A stretch of DNA of 64,000 bases from Acidobacteriota bacterium (GCA_021818955.1 JAKASR010000020.1:1-64000), one strand, 5' to 3'; shown: positions 1-10,196, counted from the first letter of the stretch. Program-made: numbers and translations. The notes: generated from the letters alone by a model not told the origin.

Positions 1-104
1 AGGCCGTACTCCCCGGTCTTGCCGATCGCTCGCATCGCCAGCTCATTGACCTCACACCTGCCGCCTGGCTTGCCGTCCGCCAGCAAGCCTGAATCCACCT
101 GCAT
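1..104 (-). CDS. possible 5' fragment of a CDS running off the window start (MQVDSGLLADGKPGGRCEVNELAMRAIGKTGEYG...)
   Basis: open minus-strand frame from an ATG at 104 to the window edge; no family recognised. Confidence 0.2.
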   Translation of the reverse strand, partial: MQVDSGLLADGKPGGRCEVNELAMRAIGKTGEYG

Positions 105-240
105 ACTGGGTTTGCCCTGACGCTTACAAAAGACCTGCGTCCGGATTCAAAGTGAATTAATAAAAATACATGATTTTGCTGATATTTCACCGGCATTCTA
201 TTGCATATATAAGATATTGAATGAATTATAAGTTTTCAGC

Positions 241-1434
241 TCACTTGCTTTTCGAAAAAACCAAATCCGCCGCGCGGTTCGCCAGGGCGGGCAGGCTTAG
301 ATCGGTGCGGTTGGCGAGCATGATGATGGTTAGTTTGCGGCCAGGGTAGCGCGCGATTAAGGAATTGAAGCCGATCGTGCTGCCATAGTGCCACATGCGC
401 CGATGTCCGCGATAGGCGTCGAGAAACCAGCCGAAGCCATAGGCGAGCCGGCCGCCGTCGCTGCCGACCGGCGGCACATCCGAGGCGGCGGCGGCGGCGG
501 CCGGAATCGCCGCTTGCGGCGTGATGGCGGGCCGGTACGCGGCGGCGCTTAGCAGAGTATGGCGGCGCAGGGCATGATCCCACTTGGCCAAATCGTCGAG
601 CGAGCTGTAAACGCCGCCGTCGCCGAGCGTCGCCGAGGTCGGGTCCTGGTCCGTCTCCAGCCAGACGCCGTGGTCGAGGGTGTAGCCGTAGGCGCGCTGA
701 AACACCCGGTCGCGGCCAGAGACGTGCGCCGCGCTATGCCGCATGCCGAGCGGCGCGAAAACGCGCCGGCGCAGAAACTCGGGAAACGGCATGCCGGAAA
801 CTTTCGCCACGATCATGGCAAGCAGGCAGAATCCGCCGTTGCTGTATTGCCAGCGCGTGCCGGACGGAAAAAGCGTGCCGGTCTGGCGTTCTTCCAGCGC
901 CAGAATCCGGGCGTCGGTGATCTGTGGGATATCCTCCCAATCTTTGCCGGCGTATTTTTTGCTCATCCAGGCGCCATAGGACTGCAGCCCGGAGGTGTGG
1001 TCGAGCAGGTTGCGAATGGTAATCGTGCGGCCGTAAGCCGGGAAGCGGGGAAAAATTTCGGTGAGCGGCTCGTCGTAGCGGAGCTTGCCGTCATGCGCCA
1101 GCAGCATGATCGCCATGGCGGTGAATTGCTTGGTGCAGGAAGCCAGGCGGAAATTGGTGGCCGGGGTATTGGGCAAATCGCAGCGCAAGTCGCGCATGCC
1201 GTAGGCGCGCTTGAAAAGCGTTCGACCGTCGTGCCGAATCAGCACCGCCAGGCCGGGCTGCCGCCGCGCGCTCACGGCCGGCGAAAAGATGGCGTTGAAC
1301 TGCGCCGCCAGGCGGGCGGATGTTTGCGCCCGCGCCGCCGGCCCCAAGCCGGCGATAACCAAACTCAACGCCGCGAGGCTCCGCCGTAAACGCCGGGCCG
1401 CCGCCTTGATGCCGGCCTGATTGAATCGTTTCAA
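241..1434 (-). CDS. serine hydrolase, class C beta-lactamase / D-Ala-D-Ala carboxypeptidase family
   Basis: N-terminal signal-like region, SCTKQF (SxxK) motif, YSNGGF (YxN) motif, C-terminal WHYGSTIGF. Confidence 0.85.
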   Translation of the reverse strand: MKRFNQAGIKAAARRLRRSLAALSLVIAGLGPAARAQTSARLAAQFNAIFSPAVSARRQPGLAVLIRHDGRTLFKRAYGMRDLRCDLPNTPATNFRLASCTKQFTAMAIMLLAHDGKLRYDEPLTEIFPRFPAYGRTITIRNLLDHTSGLQSYGAWMSKKYAGKDWEDIPQITDARILALEERQTGTLFPSGTRWQYSNGGFCLLAMIVAKVSGMPFPEFLRRRVFAPLGMRHSAAHVSGRDRVFQRAYGYTLDHGVWLETDQDPTSATLGDGGVYSSLDDLAKWDHALRRHTLLSAAAYRPAITPQAAIPAAAAAASDVPPVGSDGGRLAYGFGWFLDAYRGHRRMWHYGSTIGFNSLIARYPGRKLTIIMLANRTDLSLPALANRAADLVFSKSK

Positions 1435-1441
1435 TTTCGCT

Positions 1442-2770
1442 TTAATCGTAGTATTCCAGCCCCAGGTGCGTGATCAGTTCCTCGCCCATGAGGTGGCGCA
1501 TGGTGTTTTTCAGCTTCTTCAACTGAATGAACAGATCGTGCTCGGGATAGAGGCCGGGCGGGGTGATGGGGCTCTTGAAGTAAAAGGAGAGCCATTCCTG
1601 GATGCCCAGCCCTTTCAGCGCTTCCGCGCGGGCGGCCAGATCGAGCAGCAGCACCAGATCGAGAGCGATGGGGGCGGCGAGTATGCTGTCGCGGCAGAGG
1701 AAATCCACCTTGATCTGCATCGGATAGCCGAGCCAGCCGAAGATGTCGATATTGTCCCAGCCTTCTTTGTTGTCGCCGCGGGGCGGGTAATAGTTGATGC
1801 GCACCTTGTGGTAAAAGTTCTTGTAAAGCTCGGGGTAAAGCTCGGGCTGCAGGATGTGTTCCAGTACCGAAAGCTTGGATTCTTCCTTGGTCTTGAACGA
1901 AGCCGGGTCGTCGAGCACTTCGCCGTCGCGGTTGCCCAGGATATTGGTGGAAAACCAGCCGCTCAGGCCCAGCATGCGGGCCTTGATGCCGGGCGCAATG
2001 ATGGTTTTCATCAGCGTCTGGCCGGTTTTGAAATCCTTGCCGCAAATCGGCGCCTGATGGCGCTTGGAAAGCTCGATCATCGCGCCCAGATCGTTGGTGA
2101 GGTTGGGCGCGCCGTTGGCGAAAGGCACGCTTTCCATCAGCGCCGCATAGGCGTAAATCATGCTGGGCGAGATGGCGGGGTGGTTCTTTTTCAAGCCGGC
2201 TTCGAAGGCGGCGATATTCTCGTGTACCGGCGCCGGCTTCAGAAAAATTTCGGTCGAGCCGCACCAGAGCATCACCAGCCGCGCGGCGCCGGTGCGGCGG
2301 CGGAAATCGCGAATATCCTGCCGCAACTGTTCCGCCAAATCGTATTTGGTCTTGCCTTTTTTGACGTTGGGCCCGTCGAGGCGGCGCACATAGTGGCGGT
2401 CGAACACCGCCGGCATGGGCTGAATGCGGCTGAGAAAGGGCTTGATCTGTCGCAGCAGGTCCTTTTCGAGCACGCCGGCGTTGGTGGCGGATTCGTAGCA
2501 GTTTTCCTCATACAGATCCCAGCCGCCGAAGACCAGGTCTTCCAGCCGGGCGAGCGGCAGGAACTCGCGAATCAGCGGCGAGCGTTTTTCCGTGCGCCGG
2601 CCCAAACGGATGGTTCCCATCTGGGTAAGCGAGCCAATGGGTTGGGCGATTTTGCGGCGTACGGCTTCGACGCCGCCGATAAAGGTGGTGCTGACGGCGC
2701 CCAGGCCAGGCAATAGCACTCCCAGCTTGCCGCGCGCGGGAGCGATCAAGGTCGCATTTTTAGATTTCAT
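1442..2770 (-). CDS. inositol-3-phosphate synthase
   Basis: full-length ORF, 442 aa; N-terminal nucleotide-binding region, GWDLYEENCYESA and CGKDFKTGQTLMKT motifs typical of myo-inositol-1-phosphate synthases. Confidence 0.85.
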   Translation of the reverse strand: MKSKNATLIAPARGKLGVLLPGLGAVSTTFIGGVEAVRRKIAQPIGSLTQMGTIRLGRRTEKRSPLIREFLPLARLEDLVFGGWDLYEENCYESATNAGVLEKDLLRQIKPFLSRIQPMPAVFDRHYVRRLDGPNVKKGKTKYDLAEQLRQDIRDFRRRTGAARLVMLWCGSTEIFLKPAPVHENIAAFEAGLKKNHPAISPSMIYAYAALMESVPFANGAPNLTNDLGAMIELSKRHQAPICGKDFKTGQTLMKTIIAPGIKARMLGLSGWFSTNILGNRDGEVLDDPASFKTKEESKLSVLEHILQPELYPELYKNFYHKVRINYYPPRGDNKEGWDNIDIFGWLGYPMQIKVDFLCRDSILAAPIALDLVLLLDLAARAEALKGLGIQEWLSFYFKSPITPPGLYPEHDLFIQLKKLKNTMRHLMGEELITHLGLEYYD

Positions 2771-2864
2771 GTCACGCCTTAAAAGAAGTTCTAATCTTCT
2801 CGGAAACGCCTCGCTTTGGCAAGCCGCAAATAGCGGCGCCGCGGCCCGTGGCCGTTTCCCGCGA

Positions 2865-3761
2865 CTACTTGCCTATCGCTAGTCGGTCGGCCAGGTGGCG
2901 AGGCAGGCCGGCGGAAAGAATTTTTCGCTGCGCCGCTTGCAGATCGTATTCGGTGCGTCCAAAGGTGACGGTGTTGCCGCCGGTGGCGCAAAGCAGGTAA
3001 GCGGCGCGCCAGTCGCCATCGCGCGGCTGGCCGACCGAGCCGGGATTCAGCAGGTAGCGGGTTTCCGGGTCGAGTTGTAATTGCATGCGGGCCTGAGGCG
3101 AGGGTGGCAGTTCCGGCCGCAAAACGGCGATGTGATTCTGGCGCAGGGAAAAGCCGCCCTGGATATGCGTATGGCCGATGCAGGTAACCGGCGGTACCGG
3201 CCCGGGCGGCGGAGCCGGTTCGCTGGCCTCCCGGCCGGCTTCCGCGCTTGACGGCTCTGCTTGCGCAGGCAAGTCGGCCAGGCACAGAAAGGCTTGTTCG
3301 ATGGCAATGACGTATTCGTCTTCATCGCGCGGGGAGCCATGCGCCAGGCGCATGCCGGCGATCTCGCGCGGGCCGTGCGGCAGTTCGGCCAGCCAGCGTA
3401 ATTGGTCGGGATGCAGTTGGGCGCGCGTCCATTCCACCGCCTGCCGCGCCTGCCAGTTGAAATCGCGCAGCCGCTCCGGTTCGACCACGGCGACATCATG
3501 ATTGCCGCGAATGATTTCGCGGCAGCGGTCGCGCGCCCACAAGCTGCACTCCACCGGGTTGGCGCCGTAGCCGACGATATCGCCCAGGCACAAGATGGCG
3601 TCGTATTCGCCGGCGGTGGCTTGCAGCACCGCATCGAGCGCATCCCAATTGGCGTGAATGTCGCTCACTACCAGCAGGCGCATGCCGGCCATTTCGGCGG
3701 CCGAAGTCTGGCCGCCCGTCGCGCGGGCGGATGCTGAAAGCTCGGTGGAGGAGTGGCTCAT
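2865..3761 (-). CDS. metallophosphoesterase (YfcE/calcineurin-like)
   Basis: VVSDIHANWDAL, CLGDIVGYGANP, GNHD and GHTHIQGGF motifs. Confidence 0.85.
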   Translation of the reverse strand: MSHSSTELSASARATGGQTSAAEMAGMRLLVVSDIHANWDALDAVLQATAGEYDAILCLGDIVGYGANPVECSLWARDRCREIIRGNHDVAVVEPERLRDFNWQARQAVEWTRAQLHPDQLRWLAELPHGPREIAGMRLAHGSPRDEDEYVIAIEQAFLCLADLPAQAEPSSAEAGREASEPAPPPGPVPPVTCIGHTHIQGGFSLRQNHIAVLRPELPPSPQARMQLQLDPETRYLLNPGSVGQPRDGDWRAAYLLCATGGNTVTFGRTEYDLQAAQRKILSAGLPRHLADRLAIGK

Positions 3762-3787
3762 CGCGGGCGGTAGAGGCTTAGTCTACC

Positions 3788-4570
3788 TTAACTGCGGGAG
3801 GCCATGGCGGTGGCCAGCGGTCCGGCGGCGCTCAGGTCCAGAAAGCAGGTTACGGCCGTCTGCCGCGGGTCGGCGACCAGGGCGGGAATTTCTTGGGGCG
3901 TCGCCTGCCGCTCGTATAACGAGCGCACCGCAAATTGCTTGTTTTCGCTCAGCACCAAAAACCAGACCTCGCGCGCGGCGTTAATCAGCGCCGGCGTGAA
4001 GGTCAGCCGGTCATGGGGATGCGCTGGGGTGCCATCCACGGCCCGCACCAGCAGCGCATCCTCCGCATAAGGATCGCTATGAGGAAAAAGCGAGGCGGTG
4101 TGGCCATCGTCCCCCAGCCCTAGAATCACCAGGTCGAATCGCGGCGCGTCTTTTTTACCGCCGCCCGGCGCCACCAGGCGCCGGATCGTTTCCGCATACT
4201 CGCGGGCGCATTCTTTCCGCGGGCCGGCTACCGGCGCCGGGTGCAACTGCATGTATGCACGATGCCGGAAGAGATGTTCGGCGGCCAGTTGATAATTGCT
4301 GTCCGGACTGGTATGCGGCACCAGCCGCTCATCGCTCCAGAAATAATCCGTGTGGGAGCACAAACGGTCGCGCAAGGGCGCGGGAAACTGGTTTTCCAGG
4401 GCCGCCGCCCAGGCGGCGTAAAAGACGGTGGCGTCTTGGCCGCCCGTGAGCGCGATGGAGAGAGGGGCCTGGGCATTGCCCTGGGCCGCCAGGCGCTCCA
4501 GCGCTCGACAGAAGAGCAAGCCGGCTTCGGAGGCATCGCTGCCTAACTGCCAATGGATCGGGTGGCTCAT
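3788..4570 (-). CDS. pgl: 6-phosphogluconolactonase
   Basis: SNYQLAAEHLF, LGLGDDGHTASLFP motif of the SugarP isomerase/6PGL family. Confidence 0.85.
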   Translation of the reverse strand: MSHPIHWQLGSDASEAGLLFCRALERLAAQGNAQAPLSIALTGGQDATVFYAAWAAALENQFPAPLRDRLCSHTDYFWSDERLVPHTSPDSNYQLAAEHLFRHRAYMQLHPAPVAGPRKECAREYAETIRRLVAPGGGKKDAPRFDLVILGLGDDGHTASLFPHSDPYAEDALLVRAVDGTPAHPHDRLTFTPALINAAREVWFLVLSENKQFAVRSLYERQATPQEIPALVADPRQTAVTCFLDLSAAGPLATAMASRS

Positions 4571-4595
4571 GTCAATAAGCTACCAGAAGAGTCAA

Positions 4596-4845
4596 CGGCC
4601 GAGTTGGACAGCAGTTTTCGTCATGTGCAATTTCGAAGAAATTGCTTCAAGCAATGCCCGCAGGCCGAAGCGCGGGGTTCCGGTTAGGTCCCGCGCCTAT
4701 TAACGATGATACAAAGCAATTTTGCAGGAATTGCACCCAGCAATGTCCGGCAGCCATCAGTATTCGCAATGTGTCCGGCTTCGGCCGGACCTTTGCGAAA
4801 GCGTCAGCGCCTAAAAGTATAAGCGGCCGTGCCGCTTTCCTGCTG
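4596..4845. repeat. dispersed structured repeat, copy 1
   Basis: aligns along its length with 27448-27663; contains inverted repeats GCAATTTC/GAAATTGC, GCGCGGG/CCCGCGC, GTCCGGC-TTCG-like/GCCGGAC and AAGCGGC/GCCGCTT. Confidence 0.75.
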
Positions 4846-5173
4846 GCAACCGCCAGAGTGCGGCTCAGCCGCGCCTAGCCCAGCGCTAAGCCGCCCAGGC
4901 AACCGTCCGCTCGCTTTTCCGGTAAAAGATCGGGCATCAACCGCAACGCCGGCCCGGCGTGGTGCATGCCGGCGGATGTCCCACGCATCCAGGCTGAAAT
5001 AAACCTGATGGAAACTTAAACCATATATAAGGATTTGCTTTATAGAATAGCTGTAAATACCTGGCTATAAATTATTTATTGCTTGCAGGTAGAAGGCGGC
5101 CTGGTTGTCTTTTTCGAAATTGCCAGAGGTGTCGGTCTTGCGTTTGGGCCTGGAGCTTTGCGCTTTGGGCTTT

Positions 5174-6385
5174 TCACTCCCCCCGCAAAATGCCCGCCGG
5201 GTGCGTTTTCACGATTGCGCCAAACGGAACCACGGCGGCCAGGGTAGAGAGGATTAGGCTGGTGCCCAGGCTGAGCGCGAGGGTTGTCCAGCCGGGCCAG
5301 AGCGGTACCTGGAAAACGGCTTCGGCAATAAGGAAGGCGGCCAGCGATCCCAATCCATAGCCGGCCAATCCGCCGGCCACTCCCAGCCACAGGTGTTCAA
5401 AGAGAAAGACCAGCAGGATTTCGTGGTTGCCCGAGCCTAGGGCTTTGAAGACGCCGATTTCGCGCCGCCGCTCCAGCGCCTGTCCGGCCAGCGCCGCCGC
5501 CACGCACAATGCCAGCGTCAGCAAAATGAAAACAATCGAGGCCAACAGCATGCCGCGGGTTCGCAGTACGATGCGGCCTTCATTGGCGGCGATCTGGCGC
5601 ACGAAATGCACATCCGCCAGGGGCAGCGCTCGTTGTAATTGCGCTCGCGCCCGGCGGATCATCGGCTCGGCGGCGGGCGCTTGCGCCAGCAAGGTGGTAT
5701 AGCCGCTCAAGCCGGTAAGTTTGTCGGCGGCGGCAAGCGGCGCAAAAATCTGATTATCGGCGGAGCCGCCGGAGTTCACGATGCCGGCGATGCGCCATTC
5801 GGCGCGGCGCGCGCCATATTCAACTGTAAGCTTGCTGCCGGCGTGGGCGCCCAGCAGTCTTGCCGCCTCGCTGCCCAGCCAGGCTTGCGGCAAGGCCTCT
5901 GGCGTCGCCTGGCGGGGATCGGCGATGGTGCGATTTGCGCTCGTTCCGCTTTCGCTCACTTTCCAATAGGCATTCATTTGGCGCAAAGCGGTCAGGTGCG
6001 CGCCGGCAATGACAATGTCATGAAGCTGTCCGGAGGCGTCGCGCGCGCGTCCCACGGCATAGAGCACCCCGAGCAGGCGTACCGCGGGACCGGCGGCGCG
6101 CTGCGTCGCCGCCAGTTGCGCCTCGCTCAGGTAAGCGCCGGCAGGCGGCGTGGCGATCAGGTTGGCGCCATAGATGCGGAACTGGCGGCGGATGTCGCGC
6201 TGGACGCCGCGATAGAGGCCGGCCAATGCGGCCACCAGCATCGCGGCGGTGGTCAGCGCCAGCAGCGAGTTCAGCAGGCGCAGTTTGCGCCGCCAGAGCG
6301 AATGCCAGGAAATGCGCGGCAGGCTGATTGCCGCCCCTGCCGCGGCGGTTGGCTTTCGCTTCCGGCTCGGAGTGGCTGCGCTCAC
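5174..6385 (-). CDS. ABC transporter permease, FtsX/MacB-like
   Basis: N-terminal TM plus large periplasmic domain plus three C-terminal TMs with GQALERRREIGVFKALG (FtsX signature). Confidence 0.8.
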   Translation of the reverse strand: MSAATPSRKRKPTAAAGAAISLPRISWHSLWRRKLRLLNSLLALTTAAMLVAALAGLYRGVQRDIRRQFRIYGANLIATPPAGAYLSEAQLAATQRAAGPAVRLLGVLYAVGRARDASGQLHDIVIAGAHLTALRQMNAYWKVSESGTSANRTIADPRQATPEALPQAWLGSEAARLLGAHAGSKLTVEYGARRAEWRIAGIVNSGGSADNQIFAPLAAADKLTGLSGYTTLLAQAPAAEPMIRRARAQLQRALPLADVHFVRQIAANEGRIVLRTRGMLLASIVFILLTLALCVAAALAGQALERRREIGVFKALGSGNHEILLVFLFEHLWLGVAGGLAGYGLGSLAAFLIAEAVFQVPLWPGWTTLALSLGTSLILSTLAAVVPFGAIVKTHPAGILRGE

Positions 6386-7665
6386 GGATGCTGCGCTTCA
6401 TCCCGCAGCGCAAAGGCGGGCTCGAGCTTGACCGCCTGGCGCAAGGCGTGCGCGCAGCCGGCCAGCGACACCGCGATGGCGAGCAGCAGCATGAAGGGCG
6501 CGAGCGCCGGTTTCCATTGCGCCGCGTAACCCAGCACGTGCGCCGAGACCGCGCTGGCCATGCCTTCGCCCAGCACAAAACCTAACGCGCCGCCTCCCAG
6601 GCCGAGCAGCGCGGCTTCGAAAAAATACAGGCGCCCGATGGCGCCATCGGACGCCCCCAGGGCTTTCATCAGGGCGATTTCGCCGCGGCTTTCCGCTACC
6701 GCCGTTGTCATCACCCCGCCCACCGCCAGCGCTCCCGCCGCGAGCGCGGCCAGCGTGATCAGCAGCATCAACAATCCGAGCTTGTTCATCACCCGTCCCT
6801 CGCTGGCTTCCACCCGGCGCACGATGCGGACTTTCGCGCCTGGCCAGGCTTGTTCGATCTGGTAGGCGATGGAGTGCGCGTAGGGCGAGCACATCCAGCG
6901 TTCCCGCTGCTTCGGGTCCATGCGGTCGGGATTCTGTCGCCCGAAAGCATCCTCCGGCTTGGTCAGCGCCGATACCTGCACCTCGCGGATTTTATTCGCT
7001 GTCCCGGCTAATTGCTGGGCATAGCCGAGGTTGAGCAGCAACACGTTGGCCTGGTTCTCGCCCCCGTGCAGAATGCCCGTCAGCCGGATCCGCAGGTCCG
7101 CGCCGGCTTCCCCCTCCAGGGCCACCGTCTCGCCCGCTTGCCAGTGCATGCGCTGCGCCAGCGTGTCCCCGGCCAGGGCTTCGGCGGCATGGTCATGCGG
7201 CCAGTCTCCATCCAGCCGCCAGGCCGGCGCCAGCGCTTGCATGCCGGTATAAAATGGCCGCGCGTGTTCGGGCAGCTTGACCGGATGCCGGAACCATGTG
7301 CCCTCGACCGCGATCTCGGAACCGCCGCTGCGCGCCTGGGTGAAGAGCACCGGCGCGAACGCCAGGATGTTGTGTTCCCAAAATAACGTTTTCAGCTTCG
7401 GCAAATTTCGCTCGTCCAGATACGCGCCCGCGCGCGCCGGCCGCAGGTCCACTCCCTGGATGGAAACCGGCAGGGTATCGGCCGCCGGAACGACCACCAG
7501 GTTCGCGCCATAGCGGTGCAATTCGCGGCTGAGATCGTCGCCGGCATTGATGCGGATGGTCAGCATCGCCGTCGCCACCGCCATCCCCGCTGCCACCGCC
7601 AGCAGCGCCAGCAGTTTGCGCCCGCGGCGGCGGAATAGCGCCTGTTTGAGAATGCGGAAAAACAT
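6382..7665 (-). CDS. ABC transporter permease, FtsX-like
   Basis: same architecture; AVAESRGEIALMKALGASD motif; 4-bp overlap with the downstream permease. Confidence 0.8.
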   Translation of the reverse strand: MFFRILKQALFRRRGRKLLALLAVAAGMAVATAMLTIRINAGDDLSRELHRYGANLVVVPAADTLPVSIQGVDLRPARAGAYLDERNLPKLKTLFWEHNILAFAPVLFTQARSGGSEIAVEGTWFRHPVKLPEHARPFYTGMQALAPAWRLDGDWPHDHAAEALAGDTLAQRMHWQAGETVALEGEAGADLRIRLTGILHGGENQANVLLLNLGYAQQLAGTANKIREVQVSALTKPEDAFGRQNPDRMDPKQRERWMCSPYAHSIAYQIEQAWPGAKVRIVRRVEASEGRVMNKLGLLMLLITLAALAAGALAVGGVMTTAVAESRGEIALMKALGASDGAIGRLYFFEAALLGLGGGALGFVLGEGMASAVSAHVLGYAAQWKPALAPFMLLLAIAVSLAGCAHALRQAVKLEPAFALRDEAQHP

Positions 7666-7739
7666 GTCGTTAAGCGTTAACGGCCGCGTTGGACGGCAGT
7701 TTTGGCATCCATGCGCTTTCTTTCAATGCGGCCCCGGCC

Positions 7740-9047
7740 TTAATGCGCTTTGGCGAACAAGGGCGCTTCCGGCGCCAGCGCCCCCAGTTTGATCAGCACC
7801 ATCTTTCCGGTGGCCTGATACTGCAAGGGTATCGGATTGCATCCGCCCCAGATGCCGAGGCTGGAGATGTTGATCGGCGCGTCGCAGTTGCGGCAAAACA
7901 ACATGTTGCCGTGCTGGTAGTAACCCTCGCCGCCGCAAATCTGGCAGGCGTCGAAGGCCAGCGCCAGGCGCCCGTTGGGCTTGCGCATGGCGAAAAATCG
8001 CACTGCGCCTTGCGGCGTAATCACTTTGTAGCGGTGCAGGTTGCCGTCTTCGATCTGGCTGGCCGGCACGGCCACCATGCCGGAATGCGCGGTCAGTTGG
8101 ATGGCGGGCGAGAGCGCGCGCAGCGAGCGGGCGTACACGTAATCGCCGGCGATCATGATCAGAAAGACGAAGGCGGCGATATAGGCCAGGCTCGACCAGA
8201 TTTTGTCTCGCCGGGCGGCGGCCAGCGCCGCCCGCCGGCGCGCTCCGCTCAAGCCTTCGCTGCCTTGGGCGTCGCTGCGGCCGCTGGTTTGGCTGGCGGC
8301 CGCCGCGGCCGCCGCGGCGCGGCTGGCGCGGCGGTCGCGCAAAATCATGATTCCGGCCAGCCCCAGCACCACCACGAAAAAGAAAACGTCATTCCGCACC
8401 AGCGGTCCGACATAGGCCATCTCCGCGCGCGACGAGGGCAGCACGCCGGCTTCCGAAAGTTCATGCAGGCCGGTAATCAGCAACTGTGTCGCGATAAACC
8501 AGAGGATTACGTTGGTGATGCGGAAAAACCGGCGCAGGTCGATCTTGATCGTTCCTTTGACGAACGCCACGCCGAACAGTATCGCCAGCGCCAGCCCGAT
8601 CACCGAGCCTAGCCAGGCCAGCAGTTCCGAGGTGTTGAGCGAAACCGAGGTCAGCATCAGCACGGTTTCCACGCCTTCGCGCAGCACCATGAAGAACACG
8701 AATAAAAATACCCCGGTGGCCGAAGCGTCCTGGCGGGTGAGGGTTCCCAGCCGCTGTTCGATTTCGGCGTGCAAATGCCGGGCGGCTTTGCTCATCCAGT
8801 ACACCATCGTGAACACGAAAACCCCGGCGATCAGCAGCATCCAGCCTTCGAAACGGTCCTCGTTCCATTGCAGCCGGGTCATCAGAATCGCCCCCGCCAG
8901 GCTGAGGCCGAAGGCCGCCAGCAGGGCGGCATAGACGACTCGAAACAAATCGGTGCGCCCGATCCGGCGCAGATAGGTGATGGCGATGGCGACCATCAGC
9001 GCAGCCTCGATGCCTTCGCGCAAGGTAATGATCAGTTGTTCGATCAT
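7740..9047 (-). CDS. FTR1-family iron permease fused to a C-terminal DUF2318-like Cys-rich domain
   Basis: N-terminal LREGIEAALMVAI and VLREGVETVLML (REGxE motifs of FTR1/EfeU); C-terminal CQICGGEGYYQHGNMLFCRNCDAPINISSLGIWGGCNP. Confidence 0.85.
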   Translation of the reverse strand: MIEQLIITLREGIEAALMVAIAITYLRRIGRTDLFRVVYAALLAAFGLSLAGAILMTRLQWNEDRFEGWMLLIAGVFVFTMVYWMSKAARHLHAEIEQRLGTLTRQDASATGVFLFVFFMVLREGVETVLMLTSVSLNTSELLAWLGSVIGLALAILFGVAFVKGTIKIDLRRFFRITNVILWFIATQLLITGLHELSEAGVLPSSRAEMAYVGPLVRNDVFFFVVVLGLAGIMILRDRRASRAAAAAAAASQTSGRSDAQGSEGLSGARRRAALAAARRDKIWSSLAYIAAFVFLIMIAGDYVYARSLRALSPAIQLTAHSGMVAVPASQIEDGNLHRYKVITPQGAVRFFAMRKPNGRLALAFDACQICGGEGYYQHGNMLFCRNCDAPINISSLGIWGGCNPIPLQYQATGKMVLIKLGALAPEAPLFAKAH

Positions 9048-10196
9048 GGCGCGGCTTCCAGGGGTTTAGCCGGGCTGGGCTCGGACTCGCGGCGTTGCCG
9101 CCGGTGCCGTTCCACCAGCCAGGCGTGAATTAATTCGTCGAGATCGCCGTCGAGCACGCGATTGACGTCGCCAATTTCCACCCGCGTGCGCAGGTCTTTC
9201 ACCATTTGATAAGGCTGCAGTACGTAGGAGCGGATCTGGCTGCCGAAATCGATGTCCAGCTTGGCGTCCTCGATCTTTTGGGCTTCGGCCCGGCGCTTGG
9301 CTAATTCGTGCTCGTATAGCCGCGAGCGCAGGATCTTCATCGCGCTGGCCCGGTTTTTGTGTTGCGAGCGCTCGTTCTGGCACTGCACCACGATGTTCGT
9401 GGGCAGGTGTACGATGCGGACCGCCGAGTCGGTCATGTTGACGTGTTGTCCGCCCTTGCCGCCGGCCCGGAAAGTGTCGATGCGCAGGTCTTCTTCGCGC
9501 AGGTTGACTTCGATGCGGTCGTCGATTTCCGGGCTGGCAAAAACGCTGGCAAACGAGGTGTGCCGCCGTTTGGCCTGGTCGAAGGGCGAGATGCGCACCA
9601 GGCGATGCACTCCCGTCTCCGATTGCAGCAGCCCATAAGCGTATTCGCCCGCGACGGTGAGGGTGGCCGATTTGATCCCCGCTTCTTCGCCTTCCTGGCG
9701 GTCATTGATGCTGACATGGAAGCCGCGGCGCTCGGCCCAGCGTATGTACATGCGCAGCAGCATGTCGGCCCAATCCTGGCTTTCGGTCCCGCCGGCGCCG
9801 GGGTGGATGGTCAAAATGGCGTTGAGCGAGTCGTTTTCCTGGCTCAGCAGGGTTTGCAGCTCGATCTGTTCCAGGTCGCTGCGCATCCGCCCCAATTCGC
9901 GCCGCACTTCCGCGGCGAACTCGGCGTCTTCGCTTTCGCGTAGCAGTTGCAGGTAGGCGGCAAGATCCTCGGCCCGGCGCACCAGCCCGTTTTCCGCCTC
10001 CAGCAGCGTTTCCACTCGTTTGCGCTCGCGCGAAATCTGCAACGATCGTTCGTTGTCGTTCCAGAATCCGGGGCGGGAAATTTCCTGGTCGAGGCGCGTC
10101 AGTTGCGCTTGCAGGCTGGGCGCGTCAAAGATACACCCGTACGTCGTGGGCTTTGGCTTGTAAAACTTGAAAATCGCGCTCTAATTCTTCCGTCAT
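9044..10196 (-). CDS. prfB: peptide chain release factor 2 with programmed +1 frameshift
   Basis: GGQHVNMTDSAVRIVH motif (GGQ); upstream zero-frame MTEELERDFQVLQAKAHDVRVYL ends at an in-frame TGA in CTT TGA C; +1 shift gives ...VYLDAPSLQAQL... into the main ORF (10042..9044). Confidence 0.93.
10124..10130 (-). promoter_or_regulatory. prfB programmed frameshift site CTTTGAC
   Basis: minus strand reads GGGTG TAT CTT TGA C, matching the canonical RF2 autoregulatory slip site, with a purine-rich SD-like stretch just upstream. Confidence 0.9.

Noticed and set aside
559-1389. Long plus-strand ORF opposite the serine hydrolase gene
   Set aside because: Shadow ORF of a GC-rich gene. The same applies to 1421-2716, 5639-6529, 7689-8612, 13976-14827, 48251-49462, 52388-53524 and 53707-54945.
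4642-4878. ORF MLQAMPAGRSAGFRLGPAPINDD..., similar to 27479-27670 MAISEKLPLAMPAGRSAGFLLGPVPINDD...
   Set aside because: Similarity follows the dispersed nucleotide repeat; frames diverge after indels (GFGRTFAKASAPK versus GFGRTLRKRQCLK) and stems are conserved, so a structured non-coding repeat is more likely than a protein family.
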